NCBI GenBank assembly: GCA_965240325.2
Contig: OZ251245.1
Span: 372,001 to 436,000 of the forward strand
Source of the DNA: Rebecca billardiae RCC1528
Lineage: Eukaryota > Haptophyta
Length of the DNA stretch: 64,000 bases
Direction: 5' to 3'
Shown here in pieces: positions 1 to 9,419 of this stretch. Position 1 is the first letter of the stretch, and each line of letters opens with the position of its first letter. The notes beneath the pieces were generated by a model, which saw only the letters and a list, made by a program, of their open reading frames with translations, was not told where the DNA came from and made no database searches. A program made the position numbers and the translations under genes.

Positions 1-1
1 C

Positions 2-112
2 GACGGCGACGGGGCGGCGGCGTCGGTGGCGACGCAGGGCGCCATCAACGTCCGGGCGTTGCTTGTCCGGGTGCGTGTGCACAGCGCCTCAGCGCAGCCT
101 GAACTCTCCTAG
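2..112 (+). CDS. possible 3' end of an upstream gene (partial)
   Basis: The frame starting at base 2 is open and ends at TAG 110-112, giving a 36-residue tail with no recognisable motif. It could be the last exon of a gene that begins before the window. It could equally be chance in GC-rich DNA, because no codon or homology signal separates the two. The rest of 1-263 shows nothing else and would serve as the promoter region of the next gene. Confidence 0.2.
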   Translation, partial: DGDGAAASVATQGAINVRALLVRVRVHSASAQPELS

Positions 113-263
113 ATGGATCAGTCCCGCAGTATTCGCCCGGACCGACGCCCGACCACCCGGACGTGCATCCACATCATTAGATGCTGGCGTAATATCGCGA
201 GGCGGGGAAATCATCGGCCTCGGCGCCTCGCGGTGCGGACCCCGGTTGCGTCGTCAACTCACG

Positions 264-1798
264 ATGCGCGCTCTCCGTGTGGCCCTCGCGCTTGCGCTCG
301 TCGCGGTGGCCGGCGCCTACGTTGGGCAGCCGGCGTGCCGCGCCTCGCGCTCGCGCCTGGTGAAGCCCTCGGCGGCAGTCATGCTCGCCAAGAAGTGTAC
401 GCGCACTGCGCGGGGCGCGCGCGCGCGCATCGGAGACCGGGCCTCCCGATGGACCCTTCGAGCGCTTGCCGCCGCGGTGTGCCCTCGGCAACGGCGTCGC
501 CTTCGCGGGCCGGCCGGCGCGTGCGAGTGTGGGGGCATGCTCCTCGGCGGCCAGCGGCCCCGCCCGCCGTGCCGCCGTGCCCGTGCCGACTGCCCTTGTC
601 ACGCTCACGACTGTCTGTCCGCCCTCGCGCGCCGCCGATGCGCGTCTCTTGCGCCGCGGCGCCGGGCACGCAGCGCCGGGCGGTGGCGAGAAGCTCCCGT
701 TCAACGCGCCGCCGAAGCGCGTGAAGGGCGACTTCAAGTCGTCGCCGCTCTACCTGCAGGGCCTCACGGAGTGGGACTCGCCGGAGGAGTTCAAGCGTCG
801 GTTCGCGGTCACGGCTGCGTTTGGCGGTGAGCGGCGCGAGCGAGCTAACCCTAACCCAACCCTAAACCCTAACCCTGCGCGCGGGAAGGGGCAGCCGCCG
901 CGCGAGACGCGCTGCGTGCGTGAGGGGCGTGGGTGGCGTGTGGGAGGGCGCGCGAGCCTCGGGCTCCGCGCCGCGCGGGCCGAATCGCTCGCACGCGTCG
1001 GCGGGCGCACGCGCGCCGCCCTGGCCTGGCGCTCACACGCGGGCCCGCGCGCGCCACGCGCACCGTGCGCGCCCGTCAGGCTGGGCCGCGGCGTTCGGCC
1101 TGTACGCGGTCGCGAGCAGCAAGGGCGGCGTCACCGCTCCGTCGGAGAAGGCGACTGCGCCGCGCCAGTCCAAGTATGCCAAGCCTCCCGAGAAGAAGCC
1201 TGTGGTGCGCGCACAGGCGCCCCGCCCTACGCAGCGCGGCGCACTTGTCCCTCAGCCCGCGCGAGCCGAGCACGGCGCGTGCACAGCCGCTGGCTCCGAG
1301 CGGCGCCGCGCTCAGCTGCCGTGCCGAGCGCGCTGCCGGGCTGTGTGCCGGGCGGTGCGGCACGGGAGCCACGCGGCGCGGCGGCGCTGGTCCTGCCCGT
1401 GGCCCCCGTGCCCGCACACCTGCCGACCCTGTCATGCCCGTCAAGCCATCAGTGCCCCTCGCGCCCCGCAGCGCGTTGCGCCCTGCCCTGCGGTCCCTCT
1501 CACAGCGCTCTCCCGCGCGGCGCCTCCCGCGCGCCCGCCGCGCCCCGTGCGCCTGGCGTCTGAGCAGAAGCTCGTCCGGCCTGGGGACAAGACGGAGCCG
1601 AAGAAGCTCAAGTACAAGGGCGAGAAGAAGGGCGCGGCGCCGCCGCCGCCGCCGGAGGCGAAGGCGCCGCCGCCGCCGCCGCCGCCGCCCGCTGTTGAGC
1701 CGCCGCCGCCGCCGCCGCCGCCGCCAAAGGCCGAGGCCCCGCCGCCGCCGCCGCCGCCCGCGCCCGCGCCCGCGCCCGCACCGGAGCCCAAGGCGGCC

Positions 1799-1852
<54 letters not shown>

Positions 1853-2102
1853 GCGCCCAAGGCGAAGGCGGTCAAGGCAGACACTGCGGAGGTGTGTGTG
1901 TCGCCCCGCCGCGCCGCGCAGACTGCGCAGAGAGCGCGGCCACGCGCACGCCCCGAGCCTCTCGCACCGCGCCCGGCCGTTGGCAGCAGCCCGCCGCTGA
2001 CGACCCTCCCGCCCGTCCCCGCGCTCGCGTCCGCCCGTGCCCGCCGCGCCTCGCCCGCAGGCGGACTCGCTGCGCAACATGCTCCAGTCCGTGCGCAAGT
2101 AA
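264..2102 (+). CDS. plastid-targeted Pro-rich protein, 5 exons, 258 aa
   Basis: Exons read as 264-396, 674-826, 1080-1204, 1568-1891 and 2061-2102. The joined frame is open for 258 residues with TAA at 2100-2102. Introns use GT...AG (GTACGC, GTGAGC, GTGCGC, GTGTGT donors; CAG acceptors). Residues 1-18 form a hydrophobic signal peptide followed by an Arg/Ser-rich stretch, the bipartite form used for plastids of secondary origin. Next come a short folded-looking stretch (LPFNAPPKRVKG...SSPLYLQGL), one predicted membrane segment (WAAAFGLYAVASSKGG), a Lys/Pro-rich linker and a poly-Pro block with Ala/Lys spacers. The C terminus is a short helix (ADSLRNMLQSVRK). I do not recognise the family; an integral thylakoid or envelope protein is an inference. 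Intron 2 contains telomere-like repeats. The exon 3 donor could be three bases earlier (1202). Confidence 0.75.
845..876. repeat. interstitial telomere-like repeat in an intron
   Basis: About five imperfect copies of CCCTAA/CCCTAAA lie in tandem inside intron 2 of the preceding gene. Units of both 6 and 7 bases occur. They are too few for a chromosome end, so this is an interstitial telomere-like tract. Confidence 0.7.
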
Positions 2103-2464
2103 GCGCGCCCCGAGCGGACGCGCAAGTAAGCGCGCCGCCTGAGCGGACGGCGCCGCGGCCGCGCCGCGCGCCTCCGCCAACGGGTGGCTCCCGCGCGCGC
2201 AGCCGCCGACTGAGGACTCGACGCTCGTGCCGAGCGCCTCTGTGTGCTGTGCGTGTGGGCTGCAAGGCTCTGAGTGCAACGCACCGGGGTGCTCGCGACC
2301 CTCACCTCGGACAGTGCCGCACTGGCGTCGTTACCAGTCGGCCGCACCGTGACGGGCACGGTCGCGGATCGCGCGGATCAACGCAGCTACTTATTGCGCG
2401 CATTTATTCTTTCGCAGAGTCGCGCTAAGCGCAGCTTCATCTCGTGATGTGATATATCGTCGGC

Positions 2465-2497
2465 ATACATGTGCAGAGTCTCAATCTGCACATGTAT
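2465..2497. repeat. perfect 13-bp stem hairpin
   Basis: ATACATGTGCAGA (2465-2477) is followed by a 7-base loop and its exact reverse complement (2485-2497). A second, shorter GC hairpin (6-bp stem, 5-base loop) follows at about 2502-2518. Both lie in the spacer between the plastid-targeted gene and the NHL gene; their role is unknown. They could be 3'-end processing structures or remnants of an element. Confidence 0.6.
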
Positions 2498-2675
2498 CAT
2501 CCAGCCCGCACGTCGCGGGCGGCAGCTAGATTGCTCTGTTGACCTCGGATTAATACAACACTGTGCCTGCTGTAGACTGAAGAACTACAGTTTACTAAGA
2601 ATAATAAGAGACGACGCACACAGCTCAGGCAGGCGAGGTTACTGATTGTGACAGTATCTGCGCATGTCCATTGTC

Positions 2676-2715
2676 GTCAACCGAGATTCAGCGACGCCGC
2701 TGAATCTTGGTTGAC
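2676..2715. promoter_or_regulatory. 18-bp stem hairpin just upstream of the NHL gene
   Basis: Left arm 2676-2693 and right arm 2698-2715 pair over 18 bp with one G-T wobble and a 4-base loop. The hairpin ends 65 bp before the ATG at 2781, so it would sit in the promoter or 5' leader. It is far more stable than expected by chance. Whether it acts as RNA (leader structure, small-RNA precursor) or DNA is not shown. Confidence 0.5.
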
Positions 2716-2780
2716 GCCCCCGGTCTGGTGACTTCGTCGCCCGGCCGGGGCTCATCATCAAAAGCGAGACGCACACGACG

Positions 2781-4397
2781 ATGCCGGTGGGAACGTGCGC
2801 GTGCGCGAGGCGAAGCCTCGGCGGCGCTGCCGCGCTCATCCTCGCGGTGGGGTGTGCGATGCTCCTCGTCAGAAGCCGTTGGTCAACGCCGACTTGGCTC
2901 CTGTCGCCCACGACCGAGAGCGCACCCGTGCCGCAGCCGCTTGAGAAGGCGGGCGGCGGATGCGCACGCTGCCTGGCAACTCGGTGCCACGCACACCACA
3001 CGTGTGGCCGCTTCTTCTCCGAGCCCGCGGGGTGGCAGCGCCCGTTCTGCAAGTGCGCCTGCTGCCGCCTGCCGTGCGGCGTCCCGCGCCGGTGCCACGC
3101 CATCCCGCCTCACGCGCGCGGCTTTGCCATTAACGTGAGCACGCTCGTTGCCCGCGAGGACGGGGCGAGTGCCGCCTTCAAAGCGGCGGACGTGGGGCCC
3201 CAGCGGCCCGGCTCAGTGACGGCGGTCGCGCTCACGCCCGGCGCGCACGAGCTGATGGTCGCCGACGAGGCCCAAGGGGCCGTGCGCGTCGTCGGGCCGC
3301 TGCCAACCGACGTCGCCGACTCGGGTTCAAGCCCGCTGCGTCCGCACGTGCTTCGCGTCGGAAGCGGCGGGCGGCCGCGCGGTCTGGGCGCACGCGCCGC
3401 GGCGCATCCGAGCGTGCTCGTCGCGGACACGTTCGGCAGCGTGGTCCACCACCTCGACCTCGCCTCCGGCCGCCTCCTCCTCACCATCGGCAGCGGAGAA
3501 TGGGATCTCGTGGACGGCGCGCCCGCCACCGCAGCCTTCGCCTCACCGACCGGAATTGCCGTTTCCACCGATGGGGCCTTCGCGGTGGTGGCTGACACGG
3601 ACAACAACGCCGTCAGGCGCATCGAGCTGCCGTCCGGCCGCGTGCGCACGCTCGCCGGCGCGTACACCGAGCAGCCCGTCGACGGCCCCGTCGACGGCGT
3701 CGGCGCCGCCGCGCGCTTCTCTGGGCCTATGGGCGTGGCCCTGTCGGCGGATGGCGCCACGGTGTTCGTCGCAGACACGAGCAACCACGTGATCCGGGCC
3801 GTGGACGTGGCGACGGGGCGGACGAGCACGCTCGCCGGCACCGGCGAGCGCGGCGCGCGCGACGCCGGGGCTGGGGGCCACCGGCACGCCGAGGGCCAGT
3901 TCCACTCGCCGCGCGCGCTCTGCGTAGCGCCGGGCGGCGACGCGCTGCTCGTGGCTGACACGGGCAACCACCTGGTCCGGATGGTGGACATTTCCGGAAA
4001 TTGCCGCAGCCAGTGCGCGGTCTTGACACTCGCGGGGCAGGGCACGCCGGGCCACCGCGACGGCATCGCGCCCGCCTCGCTCTTCAAGTGGCCCGCGAGC
4101 ATCGACGCATCGTTCCTCGGCCCCGCCGACCGTGCCGCCGCAGTCGGTCCAGCCACCGATGCGGCCGACCGTGCCGCCGCAGTCGGTCCAGCCACCGATG
4201 CGGCCGACCGTGCCGCCGCAGTCGGTCCAGCCACCGATGCGGCCGACCGTGCCGCCGCAACGCACGGCGGCGCGAGTCCACTCGCCCACGTGTACGTCGC
4301 CGACGAGGGCAACGCGCGCGTGCGCCGCATCGTGTACGACGTGGCCGCGGTCCGGTGCAAGGCGACGCCGCATGCGCGCGAGTGCCGCCACGCGTAG
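2781..4397 (+). CDS. secreted or membrane-anchored NHL-repeat protein with Cys-rich head, 538 aa
   Basis: Residues 12-30 form a signal peptide or anchor. Residues 61-106 are a compact Cys/His-rich module: CxxC, CH-x2-H, then CKCACCR and CG-x-P-R-x-C. The rest is NHL repeats, recognisable by VADTDNNAVRRI, VADTSNHVIRAVD, VADTGNHLVRMVD and VADEGNARVRRI, each followed by TLAG-type turns. Together these should form a beta-propeller, normally a protein- or ligand-binding platform. Between the last two blades sit three exact 13-residue repeats (ADRAAAVGPATDA). The ATG at 2781 is chosen because it directly precedes the hydrophobic segment; there is no intron. The same Cys-rich module heads the giant surface protein at 17073-24560, so an extracellular or vesicular role is likely. 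The binding partner is unknown. Confidence 0.85.
   Translation: MPVGTCACARRSLGGAAALILAVGCAMLLVRSRWSTPTWLLSPTTESAPVPQPLEKAGGGCARCLATRCHAHHTCGRFFSEPAGWQRPFCKCACCRLPCGVPRRCHAIPPHARGFAINVSTLVAREDGASAAFKAADVGPQRPGSVTAVALTPGAHELMVADEAQGAVRVVGPLPTDVADSGSSPLRPHVLRVGSGGRPRGLGARAAAHPSVLVADTFGSVVHHLDLASGRLLLTIGSGEWDLVDGAPATAAFASPTGIAVSTDGAFAVVADTDNNAVRRIELPSGRVRTLAGAYTEQPVDGPVDGVGAAARFSGPMGVALSADGATVFVADTSNHVIRAVDVATGRTSTLAGTGERGARDAGAGGHRHAEGQFHSPRALCVAPGGDALLVADTGNHLVRMVDISGNCRSQCAVLTLAGQGTPGHRDGIAPASLFKWPASIDASFLGPADRAAAVGPATDAADRAAAVGPATDAADRAAAVGPATDAADRAAATHGGASPLAHVYVADEGNARVRRIVYDVAAVRCKATPHARECRHA
4125..4259 (+). repeat. 39-bp coding tandem repeat, 3.5 copies
   Basis: Three identical 39-bp units (4125-4241) plus 18 bases of a fourth lie in frame within the NHL gene, each encoding 13 residues. 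Identity without third-position drift implies recent expansion, so copy number may vary between strains. Confidence 0.9.
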
Positions 4398-4863
4398 CCG
4401 AGCAGACCGGGCTCCCGACCCCTGGGCCCTGCCGCTCAGGTCCCTCGATCAGATTCTGTGCCAACCCGCTGCGGGCGCTGTCCCGCACTCCTGCACTCCA
4501 TGCAGTCAGCAGTGGTGCGCTCATCAGCTCTCATATCATAGTATACAGGGCGTCGACATCGTCATTCCGGGGCGCTCGTGCTGGGAGTGGGAATCGGAGG
4601 CTACCCAGTCCCAGTCCGGCATCGTCAGGAGCAAACTGCGCGACGAATCGAATGTCGACTGCCACTGAGTACTGTCGACGGTCTCGACGGAGTGTCCTCG
4701 CCCTGGTCCGGAATGCGTTGCTCAGCCAGCCGGACTTGAGACTGCGCCCCGAATGACGGTTGGCCTTGGCGGGCGCGCGGCCACTGGTCGACGTAGTATT
4801 CTTAGCAGCGTCGCCGGCTTGCCGCCCACCCGCCAATCGTCTCCGCGCGCACCGACAAGCCAC

Positions 4864-5688
4864 ATGCCGCCGAAGAAGGGGATCACAAAGGCGTCCAAGG
4901 TCGCGTTTGTCAACAAGGCGCACTCGCAGGCACGCGCCAAGACAACTAAGCCGCTCACCGTCAAGCGCACGCCCTTCCGCGCGGAGTACTCGCTTCCCGG
5001 CCCGCCGCGCACGGTCGACCGCCCTGCCGAGCTCGAGGTGTACGTCGGCGACGACGGCCTGCCCCTCTGCCTTCCGCGCGAGGCCAACGTTTGGGACAAG
5101 GAGGTGCGCAAGAATGCCGTTGCGCCTTCGAACGATCTGCTCGGGCGGACCACGTGCCTCATGATCCACAGCCCGGACAACAGCCGCAGCCGTGACAACA
5201 CCGCTTTGTCGGAAGCCATCCGCGGTGTTCTTGGGCGCTGCCCGAAGCTCACCGAGCTGCACTGGCTGAATGCCTTTGACGTGCCCGTGGTCTTCGCGCA
5301 CGCCGAGACCCCGCCCCACCTCAACGCCCAGCTGAAAAAGCTCTCGCTCCTCGGCGCGGATCTGTGGCACGAGCAACTCCTCGAGCTCACCGGCAAGCTC
5401 AGTGGCCTCGAGGAGATCGACCTGCGCCGCGCCATCAGCAGCGAGGGCCTGCCGTGGCGCGACATCTACCTCCCAGCCGAGTGTCATGACGACCGCGCGC
5501 CCTGGACCGAGCCCCTCGAGACCTTCGCCGCGAGCTGCCCGATGCTGCGCACCATCGACATGCGCGGCATCATTGACAAGTGGGACACGTTCAACCACTG
5601 CCTCGACGACGACGTGATCCTCACGCTCGCCAAGCGCGGCGTGCAGCTCAAGGGCACCGAGAAGAAGTTCATGTTTGTTGGGCGTTGA
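4864..5688 (+). CDS. LRR-like protein, 274 aa
   Basis: A single-exon ORF beginning MPPKKG. The N-terminal 40 residues are basic and disordered. From about residue 95 the sequence has spaced Leu-rich patterns (LGRCPKLTELHWL, LKKLSLLGADL, LSGLEEIDLRRA, CPMLRTIDMRGI), the rhythm of a degenerate leucine-rich repeat or F-box-type ribbon. No signal peptide or membrane segment is seen. In-frame codons continue upstream to 4753, but the ATG at 4864 follows a less coding-like stretch and gives a typical cytosolic start. Function is unknown; a protein-interaction role is inferred from the repeat pattern only. Confidence 0.7.
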   Translation: MPPKKGITKASKVAFVNKAHSQARAKTTKPLTVKRTPFRAEYSLPGPPRTVDRPAELEVYVGDDGLPLCLPREANVWDKEVRKNAVAPSNDLLGRTTCLMIHSPDNSRSRDNTALSEAIRGVLGRCPKLTELHWLNAFDVPVVFAHAETPPHLNAQLKKLSLLGADLWHEQLLELTGKLSGLEEIDLRRAISSEGLPWRDIYLPAECHDDRAPWTEPLETFAASCPMLRTIDMRGIIDKWDTFNHCLDDDVILTLAKRGVQLKGTEKKFMFVGR

Positions 5689-6969
5689 GGACAAGGATGC
5701 GTACCGCTGCACCCCGCAGGCTCGTCATCATCCTCAGGAACGCGTATTCGGTGCTTGCTGACAGACTTTGATGACTTGCCCCTTGCCCGTTGACGGTGGC
5801 ACAACAAAGCTGGACCTGAGTGTACTCATTATTAGTCATTCTATTGATTGAACGTCACAGGTAGGACGACGCGGGTCTCCTGATTCGTCGGCGGCAGTGC
5901 CCGGTCGCCGACACGAAGTCGGCGTTGGTGGCAGAGCATACTGTAGCCTGCACCGCAATCGAAAGCCGTGCTCATCATCCGTGCTGGGGCGGAATTGATA
6001 TTCGCTGACCGGGCATTACGTGCCTACGCTTTCTAGTAAGTTTTGCCGGACGAACATAGAGTCTAGATGATGCGCTGCCTTATGAACAGGGCGCAATGAT
6101 CATCAATAATGATACCGAGATGAATAGAAGCAGCAGTCGTAGCTCGGATGTGCTCGGAGCCGAGAGCCCAGTCTGCGGAGTGCCGCAGCTCCTCGGTCCG
6201 CGCCGCGCGCAGTCCACGATGGCCCATGCCCGTCTACATGACGATGTCGTCATCGTATATCATCAAGTTCAACGTGCGTGATCGTGGCGGCGATGATCGG
6301 CCCGGTCGTGATGCTGCCGAGTGGGACCGATGACGCGGGCGGCGGCGGCCGGGGCTGACGCCAGTGCTCGCACTGAGTGGAGTGTGGTCATCACTGTGCT
6401 CGGGCGGTCTCGATCCTATCCGAATAATCATCGTCGGCGGATCGTCGAGTAGGATCGCGATGACTGCTGACGATGATTATGATGCGCGCGCTGCATATGC
6501 GGTAGTCGCACTGCCAATATATATATAGTGCATAGCAGTATGATGATGCGCGCGCCGCCGAATGAAATGCTGCGCGCGTATATCGGCGCTGTATGATCCG
6601 CTTGGACGTTTGGACGATCGACTCCGAATTCGACGATGATCGTCATCGCGAGTAGTGAGCGCTAGCGCGGATGGAGTACGTGCACGATGCGCGCGCGGGA
6701 CGCAGTAGTCACCGACGTGATATAGACTATACTGCTGATGTATCATAGACTATCAACACCATCTACCGCGTCGTCATCAGTTGGACCAGTGTGACTCGCT
6801 GGCGGCACGGCATCAGCACGGTGCGCCCGAGAGGCAAGAACCGCCGAGATCATCAAACGTAGTGCGCGCCCGCTCCGAGTGGACCAGCCTGAGCCAGCCT
6901 CCGCCATCAGTCGCTCCGGCTCGTGGCCACACGGCCGAGGGCGTGCGCCCGCCCTTGCCGGCGCGCGCG
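5689..6969. other. intergenic spacer rich in ATG/CAT and GATGAT runs
   Basis: About 1.3 kb of lower-GC DNA with short palindromes, for example a GCCGAC/GTCGGC hairpin at about 5909-5925, and many TGATGATG-type runs. Only short unsupported ORFs occur. It separates the LRR-like gene from the 3' end of the transporter gene. Confidence 0.6.
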
Positions 6970-8202
6970 TCACGGGCTGAAGGTGTAGTCGATGGTTGCG
7001 GTGATCACGATGGCGCTGGCGATCACGATGGGAACCGACATCGGCCCGGCCAATAGAATGTGCCCCGCAAGGACCGTGAGGACGATCGATGTGGCGACCG
7101 CGACAGACTTGATCACCGAGTCGAACTCGACGATGGTCAGCGCGACGAGCAGCCCGCCCATTGCGCCGAGGACGCCGATCGCCAGCTCGAACGGCCCCCA
7201 GCCGCGGAGCGGGTCCTCGGGCGAGTCGTAAATCGCCATGGGCACAAAGATCAGAAGGGACCACGCGGCGAGCTGCACGTTCCTGTGCCAGATGGTGAGC
7301 GGGGTCGACTTGAGAACCTTCTCAAAGTAGACGGTTGCGAAGCCCGAGAGTAGCGCCTCGAGCAGCACCGCGCTCACGCCGATCAGCATGTCCGCCGCTG
7401 CTCGTCTCGCCGCCGCGCGCGCCAGCGCCGACGATTCGCCGTGCGACAGCGTGGCCGCGAGCCCGGCGCTCAGCTGCCCGTCCTCGGCGTCGGTGACGTT
7501 GGCGGCGCCGATGATGGCGTCGAGCCGGCGGCGTCCGGACGCGCCCTCGGAGGCCATGCGGTTCCCCTCGTACGTGATGAGCACCACCCCGGCGAGCAGC
7601 AGCAGCAGCGCGCGCCACTTGGCGAACGAGAGCTGCCGACTGAGCAGCAGCCGAGACAGCACGGCCGTGGTGATCAGCTTGCACTGCTGGAGCACGGCGA
7701 AGAGCCCGGCGGGGATGTGCGCGAGCGAGATGAAGCCGAGGATATTCATGCACAGGAAGATGGACGCTGGCACGAGCATCTTCGACGAGTGCGCGCTGAC
7801 GAAGCCAAACAACGAGCCGTACTCTTTCCGACCTTCCACCGTGCGCACGTCGCGTAGCATCATCGAGAACGAGGTGACGAGCTTGATGAGCTCGCCGAGC
7901 GCGAGCATGCTGCTCGTTGTGGCCTGGTCGTGCGAGACCGCGGTCACGTAGCGCCGCAGGATCGAGAAGCCCGCGTTCTGGATGCACACCATCGCCAGCA
8001 GCAGGAAACGACGGTTCATAACGAGCGACGCGAGGCTCGGCTCGCTCTCATCCGTGTACGAGCGCAGTTGTGCATGTCTGCTATGTGGTTCGGAGCTGCT
8101 CATCCCGGCATGCTTCAACGGCCTCAGCTCAGGGGAGGACCCGTTGCGTACCTCCTCGTCATCGTGGTGCTCGTCGTCGCTGGTGATCAGCGAGGTGCCC
8201 AT
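6970..8202 (-). CDS. nucleotide-sugar transporter (SLC35/UDP-galactose type), 410 aa
   Basis: An intact single-exon gene. After an acidic cytosolic N terminus (about 60 residues) come roughly ten membrane segments in the nucleotide-sugar transporter arrangement, including LGFISLAHIPAGLFAVLQQCK and ITTAVLSRLLLSRQLSFAKW. In SLC35A proteins this conserved stretch (VLQQxKxLTTAxFSxxxLxRxLS) lines the substrate path. YFEKVLKS near the middle of the second half is also typical. A roughly 60-residue Ala/Gly-rich insertion between the two halves is longer than in animal members. The expected role is to import UDP-sugar into the Golgi lumen in exchange for UMP for glycan synthesis, which fits an alga making heavily glycosylated wall proteins. 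The exact sugar cannot be read. It is divergent from the gene at 8346. Confidence 0.9.
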   Translation of the reverse strand: MGTSLITSDDEHHDDEEVRNGSSPELRPLKHAGMSSSEPHSRHAQLRSYTDESEPSLASLVMNRRFLLLAMVCIQNAGFSILRRYVTAVSHDQATTSSMLALGELIKLVTSFSMMLRDVRTVEGRKEYGSLFGFVSAHSSKMLVPASIFLCMNILGFISLAHIPAGLFAVLQQCKLITTAVLSRLLLSRQLSFAKWRALLLLLAGVVLITYEGNRMASEGASGRRRLDAIIGAANVTDAEDGQLSAGLAATLSHGESSALARAAARRAAADMLIGVSAVLLEALLSGFATVYFEKVLKSTPLTIWHRNVQLAAWSLLIFVPMAIYDSPEDPLRGWGPFELAIGVLGAMGGLLVALTIVEFDSVIKSVAVATSIVLTVLAGHILLAGPMSVPIVIASAIVITATIDYTFSP

Positions 8203-8345
8203 AGTGCGGCAGGAAGAACGCGCTGGTATCTGGCCGCGAGATTCCTGTTTTCACTTTTCTTCGCTGTTCAGCCGGTGACGCGAGCTCGCGACGACACCGG
8301 ACGCACGAGTGCTGTGCGCCCGGATCGGCGCGCTCGCTTTCGGCG
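8203..8345. promoter_or_regulatory. 143-bp bidirectional promoter region
   Basis: The start codons of the transporter (minus) and the coiled-coil repeat protein (plus) face away from each other across only 143 bp, so both promoters must lie here or overlap the genes. No TATA box stands out. Confidence 0.5.
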
Positions 8346-9419
8346 ATGGCCTCCTCGAGCGCGGCCGATGCCACCGCGATCGACGCCAAGGTCGCGCGCA
8401 CGGACACGCGCATGGTGATCGTCGACGCGTTCGAGCGCAAGCTCGAGTCCCTGCGCATGCAATCGGAGGCGATCGACGAGGAGCGCGAGCTCGTGCTCCG
8501 TGAGCTCCGCGAGCTGCGCGAGCGACTGGGCGAGGAGTCGGAGGACGAGCTGCCGCCGCGCGGCGCGGGCAGCCCTGCCGGCGCACCGGCGAGCACGCCT
8601 GTACCCGTCGCCCCAGTGTCGCCCCTCGCGCTCGCCGCGTCGAGCCGCCACCCCGTGAGCCAGGCGCTCACCGTCGACGCCTTCGACACGCCGTGGTCCC
8701 AGCTCGGCGATTCGATCGCGCTGCACGTGTCTCCGACCGTGGAGGAGCACGTCCTCACGGCGTGGCGCGTGTGCGCAGGCCTGGGGAGCGAGCTGCGCTG
8801 CGTGGCGCTCGGTGCGGAGGGCGAGCTGTGCGCCATCATCGTGCACGCCGAGGGCCAGTCCTGGACGAGCGGGCTCCCGGACATGCTCTCCTCCGCACTG
8901 CACACACGCACGCTCACGTCGCCCGCGGTGCGCGCGACGCACGTGGCGATGGGCACGGACGAGCGGTACTACGTGCGGTACACGAACGGCGTGCACGACT
9001 GGGTCGCGAGCGACGAGTGCTCCGCCGCGATCGAGAGCAAGCCCCCCGCGCAGCTCGCCTTCGGCGCGGAGTGGGGCTCGTTCTGCGCGCTGTTTCAGGA
9101 CGGCTCGGTCGAGTACGCGCGCCTGCCCCCGGGGCTGGAGGCGGAGCTGGAGCGTCGCGGCGCGGGCGACGCCCGGCTGAAGGACGTCGCGCTCGGCCCG
9201 GTGGGCGAGTGGTGGCTCCTCTACGCCGACGGCAGCAGCCGGTGGGGCGGGCTGAGCGACGCGCTCATGGCGCGCCTGCACACGCTGCACAGGACTGGGG
9301 GCATGATCACCGCGCTCGCGTTCGGAGCGGACGGAACGTTTGTCTTGCGGTACGCGAAGGGCTCGCCCGCCGTGCGCGCGCTGTGGCCCGCGGCGCACAC
9401 GGAGACGGGCCCAGCCTGA
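8346..9419 (+). CDS. coiled-coil protein with WxxYxDGSxxW-type repeats, 357 aa
   Basis: Residues about 20-65 form a charged coiled coil (VIVDAFERKLESLR through LRELRERLGEE). A Ser/Pro-rich linker leads to a C-terminal half with at least four degenerate repeats of about 50 residues: YYVRYTNGVHDW, FCALFQDGSVEYARLP, EWWLLYADGSSRWGGLS and TFVLRYAKGSPAVRAL. Each is preceded by an LAFG or VALG strand. The repeated aromatic-rich strand pairs suggest a beta-propeller-like or stacked-sheet fold. There is no signal peptide and no intron. I do not know its function. The ATG at 8346 sits just after the divergent promoter and matches the first coding-like residues. Confidence 0.75.
   Translation: MASSSAADATAIDAKVARTDTRMVIVDAFERKLESLRMQSEAIDEERELVLRELRELRERLGEESEDELPPRGAGSPAGAPASTPVPVAPVSPLALAASSRHPVSQALTVDAFDTPWSQLGDSIALHVSPTVEEHVLTAWRVCAGLGSELRCVALGAEGELCAIIVHAEGQSWTSGLPDMLSSALHTRTLTSPAVRATHVAMGTDERYYVRYTNGVHDWVASDECSAAIESKPPAQLAFGAEWGSFCALFQDGSVEYARLPPGLEAELERRGAGDARLKDVALGPVGEWWLLYADGSSRWGGLSDALMARLHTLHRTGGMITALAFGADGTFVLRYAKGSPAVRALWPAAHTETGPA

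Larger units (their letters stand above)
2103..2780. other. intergenic spacer, two hairpins, no gene
   Basis: This is the 3' flank of the plastid-targeted gene and 5' flank of the NHL gene. It has lower GC than the genes, contains the two hairpins listed separately, and has no supported ORF. Confidence 0.6.

Noticed and set aside
1568-1891. Poly-Pro tract of gene 1 as a simple non-coding GCC repeat
   Set aside because: It is flanked in frame by Lys-rich coding sequence and proper splice sites, and the five exons join without a stop.
4084-4668. Repetitive PPQSVQPPMRPTV and RSHRCGRPCRR frames at the NHL repeats
   Set aside because: Other-frame shadows of the 39-bp repeat inside the NHL gene.
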